Positions 54,917 to 64,000 of a DNA stretch of 64,000 nucleotides are shown here, one piece after another. The stretch comes from Lagopus muta (lineage: Eukaryota > Chordata > Aves > Galliformes > Phasianidae): NCBI RefSeq assembly GCF_023343835.1, contig NC_064433.1, positions 183,475,777 to 183,539,776 of the forward strand. Reading direction: 5' to 3'. Both the position numbers and the translations under genes were made by a program. The notes beneath the pieces are model-generated. The model ran no database searches. It saw nothing but the letters and a program-made list of their open reading frames with translations, and had not been told where the DNA came from. How positions within the stretch are numbered: the first letter of the stretch is position 1; each line of letters opens with the position of its first letter.

Positions 54917-56370
54917 TCCAGGAGGCTGCAGGACCAGTGTCACACAACAAATGTGAGATTTCCACAGTTTACTTCACCTCATGCTCTTCTGGGACTAGAC
55001 TTAATGATTTTGCAACTGGGATCTGAGATGTGAACCCAAGTATCTAATGTAGGTTTCTCAGCAGTTGTCTCAATAAATGAGTTAGATAGATGGTAATCTG
55101 TGTGGATGAGTGCTGGCAGAGCCAATTCTGTGCCTCTTGTGATGATTCCTAATGGTGGAGCCATTATAATGAGAAACATAAAGAGTCAGCTTTCTTCCAA
55201 AGAAAAGATATCTTAGGAGGAAAGAGTATCAGTGCTTACAAACATAGCTGTGGTCCAGGAAGAATAGGGTCTGGAGAGAAAAAAAAGCTCACTGAAGTTA
55301 GTAGAAGTCTTAATTTTTCTTAATACAATTACTAATACCCTGGGAAAAAGCTTTATTGACAGCGAGCACTGGGTGATGATCATACATCTAAGTGATGCCT
55401 TTGCAGGCATATCTACACCACCCATCCTATGGTTGGATCAGCCCTGTGTTCTTAAGTCCCAGCAACTTGTATACAGCTTTCACTTCAGCATTTACAGGAT
55501 CAAGGAAAATATTTTCACTCCCATATTTAAAAAAAAATAAAAAATGAGCGTACTTAGGAGAAAGGTGAAGCCTTGGAGTTATGCCTTTACGGAAAACCAA
55601 ACTTGGCTGCTGATGATAACTGTGTAAATCTACTTGAATGAGAAAACAGCAAAGGAACTTTATTTCCCTTTCATAACAGAGTGCTTGGGCACAAAACCTA
55701 GTAATTTCCAAACAAGTCATTAGAAAATGGGCAGAAAATTAGGGCAGGTTTCAAAGGAACCACTATGGAGTTTTCAGCAGGTGAACCCAGCCAAAAAGTG
55801 AGATATGGTTGAGGCATTTCACGTTTGTAGCTCAGTCAACAACTCCATTCCAGTCAGTTCTTGCACATATTGTGTTGGTGTGGGAGACTGTAAAATATTG
55901 TGGGTTTTTATGGAGTTAAAAACTAGCAGTCACAACCTCAACAACAACACATAGACTCTAAGTCTCTCAGCTCATCATTTAACTTGGTCTTCAAAGATAT
56001 TTCTCCTTAAAAGCCAATAGTCATTAACTGGTTTAGTCAAAATATGCAGTGCAAGTCTGCACAAATTTAAGTAAAAAATAAATAGCATTATTTTTTATAA
56101 TTTTGAGTTGCACACTGAAAGCAAAGAAGTGCAGTAGATTCTTCATCCTTCCGTTATTGCAAATTGGATATGTCCCTAAAATAAATTCCCTGAATACTCC
56201 AATGAGGATTTATATGACAGTATACTGCTAAAGCCCTTTGCCATGTGCTGATCTCCAGCCCAGACTTGCTGACTTTCGCTTTCAAAATCTGTATTCTGCA
56301 CAGCAGATTTAGATTTCTCAGTATGCATTGAATTGTCAAGCAATGACAGACTGACTCCAAATCTTACTGA

Positions 56371-56480
56371 AATCATAGAACCATAGAACTGTTTGTCTTG
56401 GAAAGGACCTTTAAAGATCATCTAGTCCAATTTCCCTGCAGTGAACAGGGACACCTACAGCTAGATCAGGGTGTTCCAGA
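56371..56480 (-). mobile_element. CR1 LINE 3' end
   Basis: Inverted tail AAATCATAGAACCATAGAAC, TTTAAAGATCATCTAGTCCA and GAACAGGGACACCTACAGCT. The CR1 match fades after about 56,480. Confidence 0.84.
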
Positions 56481-56687
56481 GTGCCTTGAGAAACTTGTGG
56501 CCTCATGTCTACCTGTGAAAGGGCTCTGGGAAGGAAAGGGCTCTGGGCAGCACTGCACTGTGCCCAGCTGAAAGTGGCTGCTAACAGCATCACCTGCCTG
56601 TGGATGACTACTGAAAGTTGAAGTCCAACTGTGTGGTGATTAGACTGATGGCTCTTTTTTGAAGTATTTCATGTGAGCGGTGTTAAA

Positions 56688-56875
56688 GAATCATAGGATC
56701 ATTAAGATTGGAAAAGACCTCTAAGATTACCTGGACCAATCCCAACCCATGCCTGCTAACCATGTCCCTCAGTGCCACACCCCCAGGGTTTTTGAACACC
56801 TCCAAGGAAAGTGACTCCAGTGCCTCCCTGGGTAGCCAGTTCCAAAGGAAGTCATTTTTAATCTCCATACCAAAA
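56688..56875 (-). mobile_element. CR1 LINE 3' fragment
   Basis: Inverted tail GAATCATAGGATCATTAAGA, GAAAAGACCTCTAAGATTAC and TGACTCCAGTGCCTCCCTGG. The copy is leftward and 5'-truncated. Confidence 0.85.
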
Positions 56876-58339
56876 GCTAACCACCAAGAGCAGAAAGCTG
56901 CACCAACAAAACATCTTACTGTTACCAACAAGGGCGGCCAGGTTCTCCCCTTCTTCCTTGTTCTTGGCATCTGTGGCACTGTGACCCTGAAATGGGCCAA
57001 TTCAACTTGCTGGCCCCTTCGAAAAAAAATCCACTGCATATTGCTAGATCAGTCCTCTACTTGTTTACCAAGATGAATTAGTTCATGGAGATTTTGTATG
57101 AATGCTCACAGAGGAGATGGGGTTGCGTGTATTGTGCATAAGATTTAGGAGTGCATCAATCCAATTCCAGAGCGAGGAGAAAGGTCTCATGCTTGAAGCT
57201 TCTCTTCTTCTGAGGATATTGATGAGTCTAATATAAGCTCATATCTCTGCCTATAAACTTTCCTGCTTTATCCTTAGACCATCACAGCTCCAATATTACT
57301 CTTCAATAATGCATGCAGCGATCCCTTTAGTCATTAAAGGAAATCCCCAGGAGACATTCTGTGTTGAATAACCTCTGTGAAGACCTTCACAAAAGCGAGT
57401 TATTATGTGGAGTGGACCATAAAGGGAAATGAGGTTTACATTTGCTTATCCAAAAGGCCAGAGAGAGTTCATAGATTATTCTTTGCACAGATAAGCTAGA
57501 CCTAATGTAAACACTCCTCGCTGGAAAGTATCTGCTGTTTGTTTTCCTAACTTTAACCATGTGGCTAGCACAAGCAGAATAAATGAAATGAAAGACAGGC
57601 ACTTCAATAATACAAAAACAGTGTCTTTGAAAACTCACGTTATTGGTCCTGCAAAAAGTTAAAGCGATCTTTTCTACTCGCCGCATGAAACATATGCTGA
57701 TGTGGCTACAAAGCTTTCCTGTGCAAGAAAATTGATAGGATTTAGATTAGAATTGATAAACCCATGCCATCAGATATCCTTCATCGTTACATCAGAGCTA
57801 GGCAGTCTTCTTATTTTATTTAAACCTCTGCTTCTGTACTCTTTACTTGGGCAACTGATGTTACATATGTTATGTCAGGTTTTCAATGTAATTAATGGGA
57901 CATTTATCCAAGTGAGGTTTAGAGAACTGCAAGGGAAAGCTTTAAAGATTTCCAATTCTACTACAGAAAATTAAGACAAAACAAACAAAGAAACAAAGAA
58001 ACAAAAAAAAAAAAAACAACCACAGACTTTGGTGAATGTAAGCCAGCTGAGTATGGCTCTTAAAAATCTCTCCCACTACCCATCTGTATCTTCAGGTTAG
58101 CAAATATTTGGGGAAAAGTCTAACTTCTCTGCCAGAACTATTTACAGATTATATCAAATCAATCTATGATTGTTTGCTCTTCACTGTCTTATTTAAATAT
58201 GACTAAACAACTTATACCACTGAAATCTCAACTCTCCACAGAATACTGTCTGACTGTGCCGAGGTATTCCAGACCTAACAAGCAAGCATGGCTTTACAAT
58301 TCTTACTGAGAAAACTTTCTACTCATGTAAATAAAGCTT
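56876..58339. other. Intergenic DNA with possible regulatory stretch
   Basis: No gene recognised. Around 57,370-57,570 the sequence contains AGATAAG (57,489-57,495) and TGTAAACA (57,506-57,513), GATA- and forkhead-type words close together. An A-rich run lies at about 57,990-58,020. Confidence 0.35.
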
Positions 58340-58519
58340 TTCCTTCCTTCCTTCCTTCCTTCCTTCCTTCCTTCCTTCCTTCCTTCCTTCCTTCCTTCCT
58401 TCCTTCCTTCCTTCCTTCCTTCCTTCCTTCCTTCCTTCCTTCCTTCCTTCCTTCCTTCCTTCCTTCCTTCCTTCCTTCCTTCCTTCCTTCCTTCCTTCCT
58501 TCCTTCCTTCCTTCCTTCC
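58340..58519. repeat. (CCTT)n microsatellite, about 45 units
   Basis: About 180 bp of uninterrupted TTCC/CCTT tetranucleotide followed by a degenerate pyrimidine tract to about 58,650. It creates long spurious open frames on both strands (Pro-Ser-Phe-Leu or Lys-Glu-Gly-Arg repeats). It is very likely length-polymorphic. Confidence 0.97.
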
Positions 58520-58650
58520 TTTTTCTCTTTCTTTCTTCCTTCTTTCTTTCCTTTTCTCCCTTCTTTCTCCCTTTCTTCCTTTCTTTCTTCCTTTTTCCCT
58601 TCCTTTATTCCTTCCTACCTTTACTTTTTTTTCTCTCTCTTCTACTTTAA
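58520..58650. repeat. Degenerate polypyrimidine tract
   Basis: Almost pure C/T sequence extends the microsatellite with irregular CTTT/CCTT units; it is a decayed part of the same repeat. Confidence 0.9.
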
Positions 58651-59859
58651 AAAAAAAAAAAGAAAAATTGCAGTGTATTGTAGAAGAGTTGGGGAAAAGG
58701 GACTCAGTGGGGGAAAGGAGGACTGGCCCCAGAACGAAAACAGAAGACCAGCCTGTTGGAGCTGTTCTGATGCCACAATGTAGTGATGTTTGTGATAGCC
58801 TCAGTTTCCATGGCGACATGACAGCATGATTTAGTGCCATAACAGAGAAAGTGAATGTGAAGCTTTTGTTCAACTTCAGTGCCAGTTGATACAAGAGCAG
58901 GGGAAGTTCTTTGACTTCTAGTTAAGAGCATTACAAATATGTCTCAAGTATATTGAGAGAAGCTGATGAAGGGAATCATGGAGTTCAAATTTCCCTTCCA
59001 TGCTCTCAGATCTTGCATACACATGTATACAGAGTGCTCCACTTCCCTGTGGCACAGAGTGCAGGTTTCTTTGTGTAGACTGCAATACCTTTCTTTGCTG
59101 GAGAGTTTAGGAGAGCAGCACTATGGCCATTGAACTGTCAGTGCTGGAGCTGCTGGCTGAGGCTAGGTGTTCCAACTGGAAAGTTCAATCAGTTGCTGGA
59201 TTAAGATGGATGGAGATAATTATTTCTGAGATATTTCACTAGGGGAGGATAATGGTATGGCACCAGCTAAAAAGAGATCTGTTGCAGTCTGTGAGGGCTG
59301 ACGAGTTCTGCTGAGGTGTGGTGGTGTTTATTACTGATGCTGTGGCTGATGCTAGGAGAAGAGTAGGGTTTTAGGCAGAAAGGGCAGAAGGATCTATGTT
59401 TGTAGTGGGGTTCCCTAGGTTCCAAAGGGAAAAGGCAGAGCTTGTGCTGGTAAATAAATGCTTCTAGCAGTTGTGATTGAGGTCTGGCTACTGAGCTAGT
59501 GAGAGGGTTTGGGACAAAATGGTAAAAAGATACATTTACTATCTACTCTTAAAATATCTACAAGCAGAAAGTGGAGGCTGGCTGGCTTGGGAACTAAAAC
59601 TTGAGCTGTCACCAAAAGAAAAGGAGAGGATATGGGTCAATATGAGGCTCCATGTCCAGCTTCATTGCAAAAACACACAACATCATATTGAATTGAAGAC
59701 TAGTGTCTGACATTGAAACCATCTGTTTAACTGTGGATAGTTGTGTCTAGTTAGGATTAGGTGGCTGCATACAAGGCCTGGGCACCATCAACTTATTTTA
59801 AATGAAGTTTTCCTCTCTCTCTCTCCATTGCTGATGTGCCAAGCCATGGGCATGAAGAG
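58651..59859. other. Intergenic DNA, no gene recognised
   Basis: About 1.2 kb with only short open frames. No repeat family recognised. Confidence 0.45.
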
Positions 59860-60130
59860 AGATCATCCAGGACAACCCCAAGAGGGAACCGAGATCCCCT
59901 GGTTGCTCATGTGAGTGGCTCTGTGAGGGATGCTCAGGCTGGGTGTTAGGAAAAGGTTCTTCACCAGAGGGCAGAGGGCATGGAACAGTCTGCTCATTGG
60001 ACATGCCCTCAATCTGCTGGAGTGCAAGGAGCTTTTGGACATAGAGCTTGAATTCTGGGTGTACGCAGGACAGGATTGGACTCAATAATCCTTGTGGCTC
60101 CCTTTCAACTCCAAATATTCCGTGGTTCTG
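59860..60130 (+). mobile_element. CR1 LINE 3' end of a divergent subfamily
   Basis: It contains GGTTAGGAAAAGGTTCTTCA-like sequence (TTAGGAAAAGGTTCTTCACC), GGATTGGACTCAATAATCCT and a decayed tail ATTCCGTGGTTCTG. It differs from the other CR1 ends in the window and is probably an older subfamily. Confidence 0.78.
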
Positions 60131-61354
60131 CTTCCAGGTCCAGGCAGAAGCAATGACTTCTACTCATTCAGTGCCTTACTTATCTATCACTGTTGGCTGC
60201 TGAGTATTCTCAAGGACAGGAAGGTCAACTGGGTAGATCCCATCTACTCCACTAGGATGCTGAGAATATGTCTTTATTAGCATATAAAGTACAGCATATA
60301 AAGTGTCAACATTGAGCAACTTGAGACTCTCCCAACACATTCCCCACCTTCCCAATCTGAGTGGCCCCATGCCAGCGTACCAATCCTTGGTCTGGCCTCA
60401 CTCCTGAACCCAGCCATGCAGCTCCACACGTCTAAGTGGAGGAGCTGCTGCTATGAAGCAGTGTTGGTGAGATCCATATTGGCCCTTACTGTCCCTTGTG
60501 GAATATATCTGTCATTAATTGATTTTCTTCTCTGTGAAAATAATGCAATATCATACATTAACAACAAATGCCACTGCTGAAACGACACAAAGCTTTGGGG
60601 CTAATTATAGGAAAGAATTTGCCCATTTGCCTTGCAATTATAGGAGTGTTTGTTTATTCTTTGTTCAATCTGCACCAGTTCCTATTCTGTAAGGCGCTTT
60701 TGCGGTGTGTGCTGCTGGAGTGCATTTGTAAAACCAAATGAGCAAAGAGGATACAGATGTTGCTCTGCATTCCCTTCTTAGCCATACAAATCATAAACAA
60801 TGTTTCTTTATATTAAGATACACTTTTCTGTCCCATATTGGTTTTAGAGCTGATTCTTTCAGTATGTTTTCTGTTTATAGTAGCCTGTTCTTGCTTAAAT
60901 ATCCCCACTACTGTACTTAATGTGAAATAGTATTGCTATCACATTCACGACACATATCTTAAATCCATATGTATGTGATGTAAGGACGAGAAGAACTAAT
61001 AATGTTGTAGAGAGCCATGAACATGAATAATGCATCTCTCATTAAAGTCTGCACTGAAAAGTCAACGAGTGCACTTTGGCTCTTGTATAATGAGATAACA
61101 GGTTGCAGCCCCAAGAGAAAATAGCCCCTCACCACTGGTACCTGACCTGAGCATGTTAACAGGCAGTCCAGGAGGTGATGATGGTGGAGGCTGAGTTACA
61201 TATCATCAAGGTTTATCGCAAAGAATTCTTTTCTGCAGAAACACGTGCCACCCAACAACTGTAATGCAGAGCATTTTGCAGCACAGATTTTTATTTATTT
61301 TTCTGTCCAAGATCAAAAGAAATTATCCATATGTCTGGTATTGTTTTCTTTTCA
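60131..61354. other. Intergenic DNA, possible conserved element
   Basis: No gene. 60,480-60,740 is rich in homeodomain-type words (CATTAATTGATTTTC, GCTAATTATAGG, GCAATTATAGG) with little repeat character. This is suggestive only. Confidence 0.35.
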
Positions 61355-61523
61355 GAGCTCTGAGGCTCACGGAGGCGGTGCAGTCACCATCCCTGGAGGT
61401 GTTCAGGGAACGTGGAGATGTGGCACTGAGGGACGTGGTGTGTGGACATGGTGGGGGCGGGCTGGGGTTGGACTGGGTGAGATTAGAGGTCTTTCGCAAT
61501 CTTAATGATTCCATGGCTCTGTG
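61355..61523 (+). mobile_element. CR1 LINE 3' end
   Basis: GGAGGCGGTGCAGTCACCAT, CCCTGGAGGTGTTCAGGGAA, TGGCACTGAGGGACGTGGTG, GATTAGAGGTCTTTCGCAAT and a decayed tail. Same subfamily as 45,061-45,223. Confidence 0.87.
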
Positions 61524-62939
61524 TCGAAGGCATTCAGACCTTCTGTCAAATTGTGATTTTTTTTTGCCTTGTGACTGTGCTGCTCACAAGAAGATGGGTT
61601 TAAGCCAAGTGCCCTTTCTTCCCTCAGAATCAAGAACCAGATCACAAAGATTTTAATACGTGGTCACACAAAACGTATTTTTGAAACAAGCTGTGCTAAC
61701 ATCACTACTTGCAGCTTTTGAAAAGACAGCAACAGATAAAAAGAAGACAATATGAGCACGTTAAGGGACAGAGTACTATAATTGCCCCGAACTGGAAGAA
61801 GTTTATCATGAAACTGCAAACAGCTGTTATGAAGACCCATTCTGAGTGGAAGAATGCACCTCCTGATGTTTCTGCTCATTCTGCTCATTTCTGTGCCACA
61901 TGGTGTCCATCACACTGAATGCTTTTCCTATGGGCTGGGTAACTAGCAAAACAGAGAGAGCTTTATGTTTGGAACAGTATGATGTCTTGACTCAGCATGC
62001 CATATGTAATAAAGGACTGTGGACTGTGTGGTAAAAATGAATTTAGGATACAGCAGGTCTGCTGACAAAAATGTCCTCCAGCAGTGAGCATCATATGAAA
62101 AAATGAAATAGTACTACTGATTGCATTTTTTGTTTCAGTTTTGGGAACAGGATATTATCTGGGGCTTTGACATGCTCTTCAGCAAGTCTTGACTGAACTG
62201 GATTTTAAAGTTGGTTTTTTTTTTTAGGATTGAATTTATGTTTAGGTTTTCAGTGAGGCTTTTGGTTTTACATTGATTTTTGACTTGAGCACATTGCTGT
62301 AACGTTGCTGGAATCATTTGGAGATTTATTAAACTAGAAACACGCACAGGATGCAGAGTCAATCTGTGAGGGATCTTAAAGTTGGAAGTCCTGTCTTGTG
62401 TTTGAGAAACTTCGGAGATTTTTCAAGAATGGACTTTATTGAAGTACAGAATGATATAGCTCATGGGCTGCAGTGGGTTTATCTGTATCAATCCATCACT
62501 CAGTTTCAACTCTGAAACCAATGCAACTAAAAATAAGCATCGGTGAATCTTTTCAGATAGTCTCAATTTCACTTTTCCACTTGTAACTTGCATACCTGGG
62601 ATACAAAATTTGAGAACACATGCTTTGAAGAATATGACATCTTAGGAATGTTTTCCATGCTATTATTCAAACATGACATTATTTTCACTATGCACCTTCC
62701 AGACCAAAGCAGCCATTTTGCACAGCAGCTGCCTCTCCCCCGTCTGCCTGCAATCACACTCAGCTCTTCTTTTCTCTTTTTTTGTTGCTGACATGTTTTC
62801 TCCCATTATGTCTTCAGAAAGCACAGAACATCAAATGGCAGCGCTTTCAAACTGAGTCAGAGCTGAGCTTTGCTGAAAGGTCAGGTCACTTCCCACCATC
62901 CTCTTCCATGTGCAGTCCTCAAAACTCATCCAAATTCAG
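61524..62939. other. Intergenic DNA, no gene recognised
   Basis: About 1.4 kb of AT-rich sequence with short open frames and no recognised repeat. Confidence 0.45.
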
Positions 62940-62944
62940 GCAGC

Positions 62945-63435
62945 TGGCAGTGGATACCTCACTACAAGAAAAACATTGAGGCACTGGAGCGTGCCCAGAG
63001 AAGGGTAACAAAACTGGTGAGGAGTCTGGAGCACAAGTCTTATGAGGAGCAGCTGAGGGAGCTGGGATTGTTTAGACTGGAGAAGACCAGGCTCAGAGTC
63101 TTATTGCACTCTACAACTTCCTGAAGGGAGTGATGAGGAGGGGTTCAGCCTCTTCTCCCAGACAACAAACAGGACCGAAGGAAATGGCCACAAGTTGTAC
63201 CAGGGGAGATTTAGATTAGATATGAGGCAGAACTTCTTCTCTCAGAGAGTGGTCAGGCATTGGAATGGCTGCCCAGGGAGGTGGTGGAGTTGCTGTCCCC
63301 TGGCAGTGTTCAATCTGGATGAGGAGTTACAAGATATGGTTTAGTAGCTTGTGGTAGCAATGGTAATGGGAGAATGGTTGGACTAGATGACCTTATAGGT
63401 TCTTTCCAACCTTGTGATTCTATTATTCTATGATA
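62945..63435 (+). mobile_element. CR1 LINE 3' fragment
   Basis: Rightward, with ORF2 C-terminal codons (YKKNIEALERAQRRVTKLVR, EHKSYEEQLRELGLFRLEKT), the 3' UTR and tail TTGTGATTCTATTATTCTAT. It is 5'-truncated. Confidence 0.9.
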
Positions 63436-63917
63436 TGAAGGATCCTTTAATTGAGCAGATAGTTTATGCAACTCTCTTCATAAAGCAAAGCACATGAGCT
63501 GGAAGGGTTCTGGTTGGTGCCCCGTGCATTTTGCCATGGCTTGGTCAAGTCCTTCCCTTTGGCCTCAGCCCATCCTCCCTCTACTTCATCTCAGCTACAG
63601 CCCTTCTCATTTGCTGTTATGCAATCATTTGGTTTTAGCTGTCAACATCGGGATGAGATGAACTGCACTTCAGAAGTGCCTATCATCCTGCATTAACTGA
63701 AAAGGAAGCTGCAATGACTTACACATATGCAAACATCTATCCTGCAGCCATCTGGAGATGGAGGAGATTGCACCAGCCTCAGTGCTCTGAAAGCGATGGA
63801 TTAACAAAAGCAGTGCAGGAGCACGGGGCTTGCAAATGCATGAAGTACTGCTCTCCTTCATAAAGACCAGTCAGCTCTCACATGTTGAGGCTTTGTCATT
63901 GACTTCAGCACTGATCA
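63436..63917. other. Intergenic DNA
   Basis: No gene or repeat recognised. Confidence 0.45.
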
Positions 63918-64000
63918 TGGAACCATAGAATCATAGAAACATTTGAGTTGGAAGGGACCCTTAAAGGCCAGTGAGTTCTACTCCCCTTCACTGAACAGGG
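63918..64000 (-). mobile_element. CR1 LINE 3' end, continuing beyond the window
   Basis: Inverted tail ACCATAGAATCATAGAAACA, then GGAAGGGACCCTTAAAGGCC and CACTGAACAGGG at the window edge. Confidence 0.85.

Noticed and set aside
58340-58519. CRISPR-like regular array
   Set aside because: It is a simple 4-bp tandem repeat without spacers in a vertebrate genome.
58288-58894. Long open frames on both strands over the CCTT repeat
   Set aside because: They encode only a four-residue periodicity dictated by the tetranucleotide and are microsatellite artefacts.

Overview
The window is vertebrate nuclear DNA, almost certainly from a bird and probably galliform. Evidence: the interspersed repeats I recognise are all CR1 LINEs (3' ends built on the ATTCTATG octamer), there is no Alu/B1-like SINE or L1, and two conserved vertebrate genes with ordinary GT-AG introns share one dense CpG island. 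The species cannot be fixed from sequence alone.

Layout. (1) About 130-11,150 is a block of CR1 retrotransposons, all transcribed leftward and joined nearly head to tail. One almost full-length copy is split by a second long copy nested inside it, and others are internally deleted. (2) 11,160-24,177 is CEP57 on the minus strand: 11 coding exons, 497 residues, a centrosome and microtubule protein. (3) 24,000-25,480 is a CpG-rich bidirectional promoter with nine CCAAT boxes, a perfect NRF1-type palindrome and a TCACGTGA E-box. (4) 25,057-about 35,636 is FAM76B on the plus strand: 10 coding exons, 341 residues, a cysteine-rich, histidine-rich, coiled-coil nuclear protein, followed by a 3' UTR with four AATAAA signals. 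(5) 35,640-64,000 is gene-poor DNA in which I find no convincing gene. It holds about 15 CR1 pieces on both strands, a roughly 180-bp CCTT microsatellite, some AT-rich low-complexity tracts, and two stretches that look like possible non-coding regulatory elements.

The CEP57-FAM76B head-to-head pair is also found in human (11q21), so this is conserved synteny. The two start codons are 880 bp apart, and the shared promoter suggests coordinated, housekeeping-type or cell-cycle-linked expression. All 21 coding exons were placed by hand: each is bounded by AG/GT, phases close exactly, and total lengths agree with the mammalian orthologues (about 500 and 339 residues). No prokaryotic, viral or otherwise exotic system is visible. 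The most interesting non-gene observations are the nested CR1, an inverted CR1 pair that directly abuts the CEP57 exon 2 splice donor, an inverted CR1 pair flanking FAM76B exon 9, the CCAAT-box array, and a 23-nt G run just after FAM76B exon 3.
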